NCBI GenBank assembly: GCA_032622095.1
Contig: CP136068.1
Coordinates: 51,824,443-51,888,442, forward strand
Length of the DNA: 64,000 nt
Reading direction: 5' to 3'
Source: Siphonodentalium dalli
Taxonomy: Eukaryota; Mollusca; Scaphopoda; Gadilida; Siphonodentaliidae
The notes under the pieces are model-generated. The model was not told the DNA's origin. It worked only from the letters and a program-made list of their open reading frames with translations, and ran no database searches. Both the position numbers and the translations under genes were made by a program. Every line of letters starts with the position of its first letter. The first letter of the stretch is position 1. Below, piece after piece: positions 1 to 10,227 of the stretch.

Positions 1-19
1 TTGATCAATTTTAATTCAG

Positions 20-91
20 GTGCTGGCTTCCGGAACATATCTTAAGATGAAGGAGATAGAGAAACAGCTTCTGAAATATGAAGTAAACCAG
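20..91 (+). CDS. internal exon of a coiled-coil protein gene
   Basis: The sequence reads as a 24-codon exon between a TTCAG acceptor and a GTATAG donor, open in phase 0 and ending in phase 0. The peptide is charged and heptad-like (contains KMKEIEKQLLKYE), as in a coiled coil. It joins in phase with the terminal exon at 610 and equally well with the exon at 15968. I do not recognise the protein. A large centrosomal scaffold of AKAP9/pericentrin type is a guess from style only. Confidence 0.55.
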
Positions 92-609
92 GTATAGCTA
101 TATTAAGTAACACATCTGTAGCACAAATTTGGGTAAACTTTACACTTGAAATAGCAAGATTAGCGATCCATTTCGAATGTCATAAAATTTCTCAAATTCT
201 ATTCTATTTGTCTTTTATTGATGCAGTGCGAGTCATCATCATTCAAATCGTGAGAGTATATATATACAAGTTCATAATGTATAGTATAAATGCCCAAAAA
301 TCATTCATTTTCTGCGACTAGGCTGCAATGTTTTTTTCTTTGTTTCACATAGAAGTAAAGCAAATGCTCTTTATTCAAACCATATAATGAATAGTGTACA
401 ATTAAACACTCTTTATATTTAACAAGTTTAATTTTTCTACCTATACAATCGGGTTTAGACCCAGACAAATATCTGAGTTCTTGCCAGACCCTTCGAAAGA
501 CATTCGCATCAAATGTAATGGACAGCGACGCATATAAATACATTGACATAATATATACACGTTGCATTATATATGGTGATTATTTACTGAACATGCATTT
601 TCCTTTCAG
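92..609 (+). other. intron between the first two visible exons
   Basis: It begins GTATAG and ends CTTTCAG. It is AT-rich, and I see no gene or repeat family in it. The minus-strand open stretch at 301-567 has no recognisable domain and is not called. Confidence 0.5.
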
Positions 610-810
610 GAATCGGAACCCGGTAGTGAGACTCGGAGCATGGACGTGACGATGACATTTTCTCTGAATGTGTCAGATTATCTGGCAGTTCTGCAGGACT
701 TCAATGAGTCCGTACCACTAAACTCAACACCACGACAGTCGCCACAGCAGCAGACAGAAGGCGCCTACATATTAACACCACCAACATCCCCGATGCCATC
801 GCCTATATAA
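610..810 (+). CDS. terminal coding exon, Ser/Pro/Gln-rich C-terminus
   Basis: It starts after CTTTCAG and is open for 66 codons to a TAA at 808-810. The N-terminal part contains SLNVSDYLAVLQDFNES. The tail is low complexity (PRQSPQQQ) and ends TPPTSPMPSPI, proline-directed Ser/Thr-Pro sites typical of a disordered tail. Phase 0 agrees with the exon at 20-91. No AATAAA was found close downstream, so the transcript end is unknown. It may be an alternative last exon of the gene that continues at 15968. The protein family is not recognised. Confidence 0.55.
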   Translation, partial: ESEPGSETRSMDVTMTFSLNVSDYLAVLQDFNESVPLNSTPRQSPQQQTEGAYILTPPTSPMPSPI

Positions 811-826
811 GTTGCTAAATATATAT

Positions 827-893
827 GATGTTGTTGGATGTAGATAAGATGTTGTTGGATGTAGATAAGCCTGTTGTTGTTGTTGTTGTTGTT
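827..893. repeat. two 21-bp tandem copies followed by a GTT microsatellite
   Basis: GATGTTGTTGGATGTAGATA(A) occurs at 827-847 and 848-868, then (GTT)n to about 893. It lies immediately 3' of the stop codon, within the likely 3' UTR. Confidence 0.85.
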
Positions 894-903
894 GGATATC
901 GCC

Positions 904-1050
904 ATTGTGTACTGAACAGTATATTAATTGTATACAAGGGGGTCGGGGCACAAGTGACTTGACGGAGGGAGGGGACGGGGTCTTAATTAAACAACAGAAC
1001 TTGTGCTTCAATACTCCTCTATATAATTAATATACTGTTCAGTACACAAT
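904..1050. repeat. short inverted-repeat (hairpin or MITE-like) element
   Basis: Arms 904-934 and 1020-1050 are reverse complements over 31 bp with one mismatch (both contain GTACTGAACAGTATATTAAT or its complement). They flank an ~85-bp G-rich loop. No clear target-site duplication is visible. It may be a tiny MITE or a 3' UTR stem-loop. Confidence 0.7.
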
Positions 1051-1564
1051 AGTATTATCCAACAGCAAATTAATTAAATTCAAAGTATACTAGTATTAAA
1101 TGATGACATTATACATTACCTCGTTGTATTCTATTTCTCTCCTTCCGGGCCAGGACATGGGATTTTGAACAAAAATATAAATATCTATGAAATTCGACGC
1201 TTTGTCATTTCAATCTTGGACTCGCTCGGGAAATATTTGAACTTGAAAATAGACGATCTCTTCGTAATACGTTTTATATGGTATCCTTGTTGTAAAACAA
1301 TTATATATTAAAGCTTTTAATAATCAATATTCATTTTATTTCGATATTTTATTATGAAATTCACCAAATAGGTGGGAAATCATTGCGGTTTATGGCCACA
1401 TTGGTAAACTTCTCTAGATATTAATCGGGGTTCCCTTTGAACTGCCAAGGTGCGAAGTCCTTTGGCACCTGTGGCAGATCAAACAGACAGGAGTATATAG
1501 GGAAGAATGCTGCCTTCTGTTTATTCCCTTCCGACGAATAACTATAGCATAATTCAACGGCAAT
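1051..1564. other. non-coding AT-rich flank
   Basis: No gene, inverted repeat or tandem repeat was recognised between the small hairpin and the 239-bp array. Confidence 0.5.
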
Positions 1565-3880
1565 TTTTGGCATGATCGAAGATGCGTCATTTACCGATTT
1601 AGCAATACCAAATTAATCACGATCAGACGTCTAAAATATATATCCATAAATAGCGTCGATTTGAGCTGTTTCCTATAATATATATTTTTGCATGGTGCAA
1701 GATGTGTCAGTTGAATATTTGAATATACAGTTTGAACGGATGTTTATTACGGGCTGTGTTCGGGAACATTTTGTGAGATTACTATAAACATTTTTAATGG
1801 AAAATTTGTGCATGGTGCAAGATGAGTCATTTGCTGATTTAGCAGTACCAAATTTATTATGATCCGACATCGGGAACATGTCATACAAATTAAATTACTA
1901 CCAAGGGGTATCAACCCCACTAGAAATATTTGAATATACAGTTTGGACAGATAATGTTTATTACAGGCTGTGTTCGGGGACATTTTGTGAGATTACTAAA
2001 ACATTTTTAACGGAAAAATTTTGCATGGTGAAAGATGAGTCATTTGCCGATTTAGCAGTACCAAATTTATTATGATCCGACGTCGGGAACATGTCATACA
2101 AATTAAATTACTACCAAGGGGTATCGACCCCACTAGAAATATTTGAGTATACACTTTGAAGGGATATGTTTATTACGGATATAGTGGTCGGCGCGCTTTA
2201 TCAGGCTGTGTTCGGGGACATTTTGTGAGATTACTATAAACATTTTTAATGGAAAATTTGTGCATGGTGCAAGATGAGTCATTTGCTGATTTAGCAGTAC
2301 CAAATTTATTATGATCCGACATTGGGAACATGTCATACAAATTAAATTACTACCAAGGGGTATCGACCCCACTAGAAATATTTGAGTATACACTTTGAAG
2401 GGATATGTTTATTACGGATATAGTGGTCGGCGCGCTCTATCAGGCTGTGTTCGGGGACATTTTGTGAGATTACTATAAACATTTTTAATGGAAAATTTGT
2501 GCATGGTGCAAGATGAGTCATTTGCTGATTTAGCAGTACCAAATTTATTATGATCCGACATTGGGAACATGTCATACAAATTAAATTACTACCAAGGGGT
2601 ATCGACCCCACTAGAAATATTTGAGTATACACTTTGAAGGGATATGTTTATTACGGATATAGTGGTCGGCGCGCTTTATCAGGCTGTGTTCGGGGACATT
2701 TTGTGAGATTACTATAAACATTTTTAACGGAATTTTTTTGCATCGTGCAAGATGAGTCATTTGCTGATTTAGCAGTACCAAATTTATTATGATCCAACAT
2801 CGGGAACATGTCATACAAATTAAATTACTACCAATGGGTATCGACCCCACTAGAAATATTTGAATATACAGTTTGGACGGATGTTTATTACGGGCTGTTC
2901 CGGGACATTTTGTGAGATTACTAAAAACACTTTGAACGGAAAATTGTTGCATGGTGCAAGATGAGTCATTTGCCGATTTAGCAGTACCAAATTTATTATG
3001 ATCCGACGTCGGGAACATGTCATACAAATTGAATTACTACCAAGGGGTATCGACCCCACTAGAAATATTTGAGTATACACTTTGAAGGGATATGTTTATT
3101 ACGGATATAGTGGTCGGCGCGCTTTATCAGGCTGTGTTCGGGGACATTTTGTGAGATTACTATAAACATTTTAACGGAAAAATTTTGCATGGTGCAAGAT
3201 GAGTCATTTGCTGATTTAGCAGTACCAGATTTATTATGATCCGACGTCGAGAACATGTCATACAAATTAAATTACTACCAAGGGGTATCGACCCCACTAG
3301 AAATATTTGAATATACAGTTTGGACGGATAATGTTTATTACGGGCTGTGTTCCGGGACATTTTGTGAGATTACTAAAAACATTTTTAACGGAAATTTTTG
3401 CATGGTGAAAGATGAGTCATTTGCCAATTTAGCAGTACCAAATTTATTATGATCCGACGTCGGGAACATGTCATACAAATTAAATTACTACCAAGGGGTA
3501 TCGAACCCACTAGAAATATTTGAGTATACAGTTTGAACGGATATGTTTATTACAGATATAGTGGTCGGCGCGCTTTATCAGGCTGTGTTTGGGGACATTT
3601 TGTGAGATTACTTTAAACATTTTTAACGGAAAATTTTTGCATGGTGCAAGATGCGTCAGTTGCCGATTTAGCAGTACCAAATTTATTATGATCCGACGTC
3701 GGGAACATGTCATGCAAATTAAATTACTACTAGTTTGAACGGATATGTTTATTACGGATATAGTGGTCGGCGCCCTTTGTCGGGCTGTTTTCAGGGACAT
3801 TTTGTGAGATTACTAAAAACATTTTTAACGAAAACTTTTGCATGGTACAAGACGAGTCATTTGCCGATTTAGCAATTTGC
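1565..3880. repeat. tandem array of a ~239-bp satellite-like unit (about 10 copies)
   Basis: The landmark GCATGGTGCAAGATG (with small variants) recurs at 1690, 1810, 2023, 2262, 2501, 2740, 2949, 3187, 3400, 3639 and 3840. Full units are 238-239 bp. Shorter 201-213 bp units lack a block containing ATAGTGGTCGGCGCGC. Each unit carries AAGGGGTATCGACCCCACT, a short palindrome around GGGGTATCGACCCC. The first (1565-1680) and last units are diverged. Open frames here repeat with the unit, in several frames, and are not genes. Confidence 0.9.
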
Positions 3881-3920
3881 ATCTTTCAAGCATAATATTG
3901 TGTACAATCTGTTAGTTCGG

Positions 3921-4342
3921 TTAAGGGTACGTTCATTCGCTGGCAAGTTTGCACGGTATGGTTTGCAGGCATTTTGTCGTAGAAAACGATATGGTGCCAT
4001 AATATGAACGGAAACAAGCACATAAAGTGCATCTGTGCCACATCTAACTACGTGCGAAGTAAAATCTCTGTAGCTCCACTAGTAACGTTGCTACCGGCAT
4101 TTGCCTGTAAATATCATGCAATTATCTCTTAAAAATAAATCATGCAGGTGTTTGAAGGCAAATTCCAATAGCACTGTTACAAGTGGAATTGAATAAATGT
4201 TACGTCTCATGTCTTTCACTTTGGTAAAGATGCATGTAATATGAACGGTTCCGTTCATATTCTGGCACCATGTGGTTTTCTATGACGAAATTCCCGCAAA
4301 AACATACCGTGCAAACTTGCCAGCGTATGAACGTACCCTTAA
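3921..4342. mobile_element. foldback/MITE with ~90-bp inverted repeats flanked by TTAA
   Basis: The left arm (from TTAAGGGTACGTTCAT at 3921) and right arm (ending ATGAACGTACCCTTAA at 4342) are inverted over ~90 bp. Both contain GGCAAGTTTGCACGGTAT or its complement. TTAA lies at both edges, which fits a piggyBac-type TTAA duplication, or a TA duplication with longer TIRs. There is no coding potential, so it would need a transposase in trans. The superfamily is uncertain because the GGG terminus is not classic piggyBac. Confidence 0.75.
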
Positions 4343-4715
4343 CTGAGGAATGTGACCACGTAGCCTACTAATAATTTACAGTTAGTACATGTCAGATATC
4401 GTCGGAGATACCAACGTGAAACACAAAAGAAATTCAATTTCGTTTGAAAAAGAAACCTCCGAACTGCATATAAAACACCTCGTGCATAAATTAAATAAAC
4501 ACTCAAGATACATGAAAAAATAATAATATAAATCATGCGGAAATTATAACATGCTGTGGTCAATACCATTCACAAACAGAACCGCCGTTGACAATAACAG
4601 AGACCCGACAGTCAGTTTAAGTACCTCTTGTATATACCAATTAACTCTAGTGGGGTGGCTACCCCTTCAGTGCTCTATACAGACGGGTATAGCGTTTTAA
4701 CACAATGTTCGTGTC
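4343..4715. other. non-coding spacer with a short motif shared with the 239-bp array
   Basis: Around 4650-4672, CTAGTGGGGTGGCTACCCCTT is, in reverse complement, close to the AAGGGGTATCGACCCCACTAG core of the upstream array (three mismatches). Nothing else was recognised. The open minus-strand stretch 4339-4569 has no domain. Confidence 0.5.
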
Positions 4716-6200
4716 ATGATTTATCACTCTCATAGTCGAGCTTGGCGGTTTTGAACATTATATACGAAGAATTTTTGACTTTTAAATGACCGACCACCGA
4801 ACCGCCAAGCTCGAATTTTAAATCAAAATATGAAGTTGAATTTTCGCCGATTTCTCATTTCTAAAACACGTTCCAGCTAGTTTTTATGTAAAAACGTGTA
4901 AAATGATTATCATTCTTCACAAATATAATCGAGCTTGGCGGTTTTGAACATTATATACGAAGAATTTTTGACATTTTGATGACCGACCACCGAACCGCCA
5001 AGCTCGAATTTTAAATCAAAATAAAGCTGAATTTCGGTCGATTTCTCGTTTCTAAAACACGTTCCAGCTAGTTTTCATGTAAAAACATGTAAAATGATTA
5101 TCTTTCTTCACAAATATAATCGAGCTTGGCGGTTTTGAATATTTTATATTAAGAATTTTGGACATTTTGATGACCGATGGCTGGTTAATAGGGGGTGTGT
5201 TAACCGAATGAAAACCTCGCTTTTTTGCGCCGATTTCTTGTCGATTTTTGGCCGATTTCGCTTCTTAAACACCATTTGCACATAGTTTGCATCTGAAAAC
5301 ACGTTTAATGATTATTATTTATCACTCTCACAGTCGAGCTTGGCGCTTTTGAATATTGTATACTGAGAATTTTCGACTTTTAGGTGACCGACCACCGAAC
5401 CGCTAAGCTCGAATTTAAAATCAAAATATGAAGCTGAATGTCCGTCGATTTCTCGTTTCTAAAACACGTTCCAGCTATTTTTTATGTAAAAACATTTAAA
5501 ATGATTATCATTCTTCACATATATACTCGAGCTTGGCGGTTTTTAATATTTTATATTAAGAATTTTGGACATTTTGATGACCGCCCACCAAACCGCCAAG
5601 TTCGAATTTTAAATCAAAATATGAAGCTGAATTTCCGAAGATTTCTAGTTTCTAAAACATGTCCCAGCTATTTTTCATGTAAAATGATTATCATTCTTCA
5701 CATATATACTCGAGCTTGGCGGTTTTTAACATTGTGTACTTAGAATTTTCAACTTTTATATGACCGCTCACCGAACCGCCAAGCCAAGGCAAAATGATAC
5801 CCAGACCAAACCGAGGCAAAAATGATACCCACCAAATATTGTCAACATGAACCCAATGATCGGCCATGCAACTAATCAAACTTGTTCAATTATGTTATAT
5901 TCTTGTTTCGATGTAGCATTGTGATTTAAATGGCACGTATATAAGATAAGTTAGTCATGTGTGGAATGATAATATACATGAATTCCAGAGGGCAAACTGT
6001 AATATAATTTAATTCTCCATCCACATTAAATTATTATTATTATTATTTGTTTTTTTGGGGGGAGATTTGACCCAGGAGTATTTGAAAGGGCCGAGACGTC
6101 ATTTTTTCTTTCTTTTTAGTGTAAACATATTTTTATTTCCAACATAACATAATATACACGTGTACAGGTGATACAAAATTAATATGCAAAATAGAAGAGA
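4716..6200. repeat. left long terminal inverted repeat of the MULE-type element
   Basis: Reverse complement of 12590-14622, ignoring the insertion at 13344-14082. It contains about six modules of ~190 bp (starting near 4737, 4930, 5121, 5334, 5528, 5709). Most modules carry a hairpin with stem CGAGCTTGGCGGTT / AACCGCCAAGCTCG and a ~50-bp AT-rich loop. The third module is cut short and followed by a different segment (5170-5330). The inner part (5790-6200) is single copy and includes a (TTA)n tract. 5265-5268 is the TTAA that is the empty site for the insertion in the right arm. Confidence 0.85.
5265..5268. other. empty TTAA target site matching the piggyBac-type insertion in the right arm
   Basis: The left arm reads CTTCTTAAACACCATTTGCA. 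The right arm reads TGCAAATGGTGTTTAA, then 731 bp, then TTAAGAAG. A single TTAA here against two in the right arm is the expected pre-insertion state. Confidence 0.85.
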
Positions 6201-6884
6201 TAATGTATGGAAATGAGGACCAGACAACAAGCCCGATGGCTTATATGAAGTCTTTTCCTCTTTGGCGACATGCCACTTCCCCAAAAGTGAGGGAGGGGTA
6301 TCGATCAGATGGGAAAGGGTTGAGATAATGTTTCTTTTTCTTAGCTTTCTTGAGTTTTCTTTCATCCATCCCCAATAATTTAGGCTTCATTTATTTTATA
6401 TATATCACTGATTAGCCAAGAACCGGTTAGTTGCAATTCGAGTAGTTTACTCACCAGGATGAAGTGAATTATAATCGGCACGAATACTCCGTTACAGAAT
6501 AGATCCATACCCTCTGTCAGAATTATCAAACTAAACGCATTGGTTCAACGTGGGAATCTGAACCCCAACTCATGATTTGTTTTAGTTTTTTTTGACACAG
6601 CTCAATTGACTAGCTATTGCTTTAAAAACAATTCATGACGCTTACTAAATCGGACAAACTGGTATCGCTCATAAACACACCATCCAGTGAATTGTTAAGT
6701 GAAGTAGTGGAACTGTTTATTCAGTGACACGTCTATGTGCCGCTGTTTTGATAGGTTTTTTTTTGCTTTCCCGCAGAACACTCGTCATTTTTGTGTACAT
6801 GCGACCGATCATGCGAAGTATTAACGATGACACGCACGTGCGACGGTGTGGGTTTCGTTTGAGTTGATGTAGGCACGCCTTCTT
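6201..6884. other. unique 5' region between left inverted repeat and promoter
   Basis: No recognisable coding sequence. Open minus-strand stretches here lack domains. It is likely upstream regulatory or spacer sequence of the transposase gene. Confidence 0.45.
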
Positions 6885-6886
6885 GC

Positions 6887-6921
6887 TATAAATTCCCGCT
6901 GGTGAGCGAACAACATCAGTT
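6887..6921 (+). promoter_or_regulatory. predicted core promoter (TATA box plus initiator) of the transposase gene
   Basis: TATAAA at 6887-6892 lies 31 bp before the A of a TCAGT initiator (A at 6918), the canonical animal Pol II spacing. The first ATG is at 6939-6941, giving a very short 5' UTR. Inferred from motif spacing only. Confidence 0.55.
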
Positions 6922-6938
6922 CCAGAAAGATAGTGGCA

Positions 6939-8481
6939 ATGGTGAGTAATATATAATATTGCATATGTATATAGCATTCAACTGTACTCCGGTTATTGGT
7001 CCGTTTTTTCATGGGAAGAATATTGTATATTGTGAAGAAAACACATTTAGGTGGTGCAAATAATTGTGATATTAGAAAGGCCTAATATAAACACTATAGT
7101 TAATGTCGACATCGTTCCACGACAACAAATAAAATCATAAATGTATTCTATTTGTCACTAATTTAATTGTTGTATCGCACTACGATTAAGTAGTTTCATG
7201 GCACATATGCGTTGTCCTATTCGATATCAAATGATTGTTGAGCTTAAAAAAAAAAAACGAGAAAATACATGAAGTCACGGTAAAGTGAACTCTCTTTATA
7301 TATGAGACGGTCATTATAATTTATATATATAGGCTAACACAATTCGAACGTTAAGACTTCGTTAAAATTCGTACGATCTAGTTACGGTATCAAATCGTAT
7401 ATTTTATCTTTTAACTAATATGATTGCAATAATGTGTATTTAACCTTGACCTTTTGTCTTTTACAGGATTCGGGGATAGACACAAATCCTGATGCTGAAA
7501 CTGCAGCCAGTCCAATTTCTGAACTTGATAGCTGGGACGGTCCCCTTTCAAATGACGATGCGATAGACATACTTTCATCAAACCAAAATCGACTGGTCAA
7601 GGTTGGTAACACCCCAACTTTAAGCCAATCCGTGGCACGTTATATATCTACAAAAATGATGACCCAGTTAAGCGTGACGATTGGAAAGCTGATCAGCATC
7701 GTTGGGTTAACAAAGGGCCTGACAACTTTCCAAAGAAGGAGCCTCTTATCACAAGAACTCGGTTCAAAATAAAACAGGGAGCTGGTGATCGAACAGGATC
7801 AGGCTCGTTTGTGCGCACTGCGTATACCCTATATGAAAATCCAAATCAAGTGCTGATCCATTATATGGGAAGCGAATCATTATCTTCTGGCTTCCCTCAT
7901 GGCAATTCCAAAAATAGTCGTTCCAAATTCAACCGAACTGCACCTTCTGCATTGCATTCCATCAGAGAAGCTGTGACATCTTCTGAATCCAACCCCATAC
8001 CATATACCAACGCCTCGTGTCAGATCATAATATTCAGCCAGATCATAACGGTGTCCTCAATCCAAGAAATACGAAACAGGTACGGAATTCAAAGGCGCAT
8101 GTAGTTGCGGGCACAAGGTCTAAAGATCCCATCAAGGACCTTTTGCAAATGGCACATCAGTTGAAGCATTTACCTGAAGTTTGCTACCTTGACAACGATC
8201 TGTATGTCATTCTTCACTACCCAGAATGGTCCAATGAGGTAAATGATCTTCTCGAAATTGACCAGGATTCTCGTCGATTCGTTCTCGGTTATGACACAAC
8301 ATTCAACGTTGGTGACTTCTACGTTTCATCTCTTGTCATTCGAAATATTTTGTTTGAAGATTCTCCTGTTTTTCCACTGGTGTTTCTCATCCACGAGCGG
8401 AAATATCAAAAGCCACATACTTGTCTTTTCGAGGCGGTGAGGGAAAAGATCCCAAACCTTGCAAAGTTTCAAAGTCGAATC
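6939..8481 (+). pseudogene. MULE-type transposase, N-terminal half (frameshifted)
   Basis: The ATG at 6939-6941 is followed directly by a GTGAGT donor. The intron 6942-7466 ends in TTTTACAG, and exon 2 resumes MDSGIDTNPDAETAA. The reading frame shifts near 7607; the continuing frame gives HPNFKPIRG, then VKRDDWKADQHRW, a CaRF/ALS2CR8-like DNA-binding motif I recall before MULE-type transposases. A second shift near 7990-8000 leads into NPRNTKQVRNSK. From 8290 comes the first catalytic block YDTTFNVGDFYV (Asp codon 8292-8294), then FLIHERKYQKPHT. The sequence departs from the family at about IPNLAKFQSRIP (~8481), where hAT sequence begins, so the second catalytic Asp region is missing. The protein would bind and cleave transposon ends in the nucleus if intact. 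This copy cannot. Confidence 0.7.
6942..7466 (+). other. intron directly after the transposase start codon
   Basis: GTGAGTAAT donor and CTTTTACAG acceptor. Exon 1 contributes only the ATG to the protein. It contains an A-rich tract near 7245 and no other gene. Confidence 0.55.
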
Positions 8482-9961
8482 CCTAAATTGAGCCAAAGTC
8501 CGTGTTTCAGCATAATGTTGGATGAATCAACGGACATATCCACTTCGCAGAATGTAGTTCTTCATGGTCGTTACTTGACCCGTTATGAGGGCCGTTACAC
8601 CCCTAAGAGTGTACTTCTTCGTGTTGCAGAGCTCAAGGATAATGCGAACGCCGAAAACATCACGAATACAATTTATTCTGTTCCCGACTCTTTGTGTTTA
8701 AACAAGGATAAATTGTGCGGTGTTGCAACTGATGGTGCTTCGGTAATGACCGGTCGGAAAAGTGGAGTTGCAAAACGACTGAAAGATGACTTTCCTCGGA
8801 TACTTTCTGTCCACTGTATAGCCCACCGCCTGTCGTTGGCTAGTTGTGATGCAGCTGATCAGGTGTATTATTTGACAAAATTTCAGGACACACTCAAGAC
8901 GATATACTCATTCTTCAGCAGGTCACCGATACACCAAAATGAATTGGAAAAGGTTCAACAATTCTTTGATAGCAAAACTACTAAGATAAAGCAGGTCTGT
9001 TCCACGCGATGGTTGTCGTTCGAAGGAAGTGTGCGTTCAGTTGCTGACAACCTCGCTAGTTTGATGACAGTGTTCTTTGAGGATGGCAGTGCAATGGCCA
9101 CCGGTGTATACAAAGCAATTACATCGTACAAATTCCTGTATGTTTTGCATCTTATGTGCGATGTTTTGAAGGAATGTTCTGTTCTCAACAAAACATTTCA
9201 ATATTCTGTAATTTATTTCACGGACATAGATCCATTGACGAAAGCAACCATTTCAAAGGTCACAAAGTTTGCGAAAACACCTGGACCTTCTTTGAAACAG
9301 TTTCTGAGTGATGTGCCATCAAAACCCCAATCTGATACGGATGCTGAGTATAAGCACAGTTTTTCACTTACATGGCCATGACATTAAGGATGGAGATACA
9401 ATTCGCAACGATGCCGTGTCAGCCTGTCGAAAGTTCTCTACTGCACCAGTTGAGAACCTTTAATCCCGATTCTCCGACATCGAGGATTCGAAGGTGTTGA
9501 CAGGTTTGACAACCTTGTTTGATCCTGCATCAAAAGCGAGTAAAATAAAACAGGAGCTCCCACACCTACTGGCATTCAAACAGCGAACTGATGCGGACAT
9601 CACACTCAATGACATTCAAGCTGAGATAGAGACCTTTCGAAGTGTGTGTAAGGAGAAGAAAGGCATGAATGATGTCGACGATCTTGTGCAGTATGCTCTT
9701 AAGCAAAAGGACACATATAGTGTAGTACTGGCAGGTTTCGCGGAAACACTTTATTGTGTTCCGGTCTCCACAGTTGATTGTGAGAGGGCGTTCTCATATC
9801 AGAACATGATTAAGACGAGATTGAGAAATAGACTGTCAGTGCCTCACTTAAATGTTCTTATGAAAATTGCCATTGAAGGACCTTTAATGTCAGAATTTGA
9901 CTTTGGCAAGGCATTTCATAAATGGTCAGAAATGAAATCACGAAGAATTTTCAACAATTAA
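8482..9961 (+). pseudogene. hAT-superfamily transposase (DUF4371 / Dimer_Tnp_hAT type), 5'-truncated
   Basis: Landmarks in order: SPCFSIMLDESTDIS (first Asp region), GVATDGASVMTG (second Asp), HCIAHRLSLA, STRWLSFEGS, and C-terminal VDCERAFSYQNMIKTRLRNR (catalytic Glu and hAT dimerisation domain). The protein stops at 9961 in RRIFNN. This resembles the ZMYM1/ZNF862-like hAT group with DUF4371. The N-terminal zinc finger is absent. There is a one-base shift near 9364 (frame continues as HLHGHDIKDGD) and an in-frame TAA at 9461-9463 between VENL and SRFSD, so it is inactive. From 8017 to 9381 it is in one open frame with the preceding MULE sequence, a 454-codon chimera. Confidence 0.8.
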
Positions 9962-10227
9962 TATATATATATTACTATTAGTGTTGTAATGTTGTTTCTC
10001 TGAACTGTTATGATTACTTTGTATTTCTTGTTAATTGTTGCACATCATTGATAAAATAAATATATACATATAATAGGTAATTTGCTTGTTTGTGTTTTTT
10101 TTCAAAAGTGGCTCCAAAAAATATTGGTCCGAAAGAAAGTGGCAACAGAAAGTATAAAGTGGCTCTAAAAATAATGCAAATGGCAACATTGTTGGCACCT
10201 GGAAATTTTGGGCCAGTGCGAACCCTG
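8482..10227 (+). mobile_element. partial hAT element inserted in the MULE-type transposase
   Basis: It contains a broken hAT transposase followed by ~265 bp of non-coding 3' sequence ending CAGTGCGAACCCTG at 10214-10227. That is a plausible hAT 3' terminus (reverse complement CAGGGTTCGCACTG). MULE homology resumes right after (AWLLHPHKVYDS, then GITNNQSESFN). No matching left terminus or left 8-bp duplication is visible, so the 5' part of the hAT and the adjoining MULE segment were probably lost by deletion or recombination. The left junction (~8482) is placed by protein homology and could be off by ~15 bp. Confidence 0.7.

Noticed and set aside
1673-3800. Several overlapping 60-138-codon open frames on both strands.
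   Set aside because: They repeat with the 239-bp unit, shift frame between units of different length and have no domain.
4737-5785. CGAGCTTGGCGGTT hairpins as bacterial-type terminators.
   Set aside because: They are module stems of a long transposon inverted repeat with ~50-bp loops and no U-tract logic, in a eukaryotic context.
7434-7772. Single intact 112-codon gene.
   Set aside because: Only its first part (to ~7606) is the transposase frame. The rest is out of frame, where the neighbouring frame reads the family-like VKRDDWKADQHRW.
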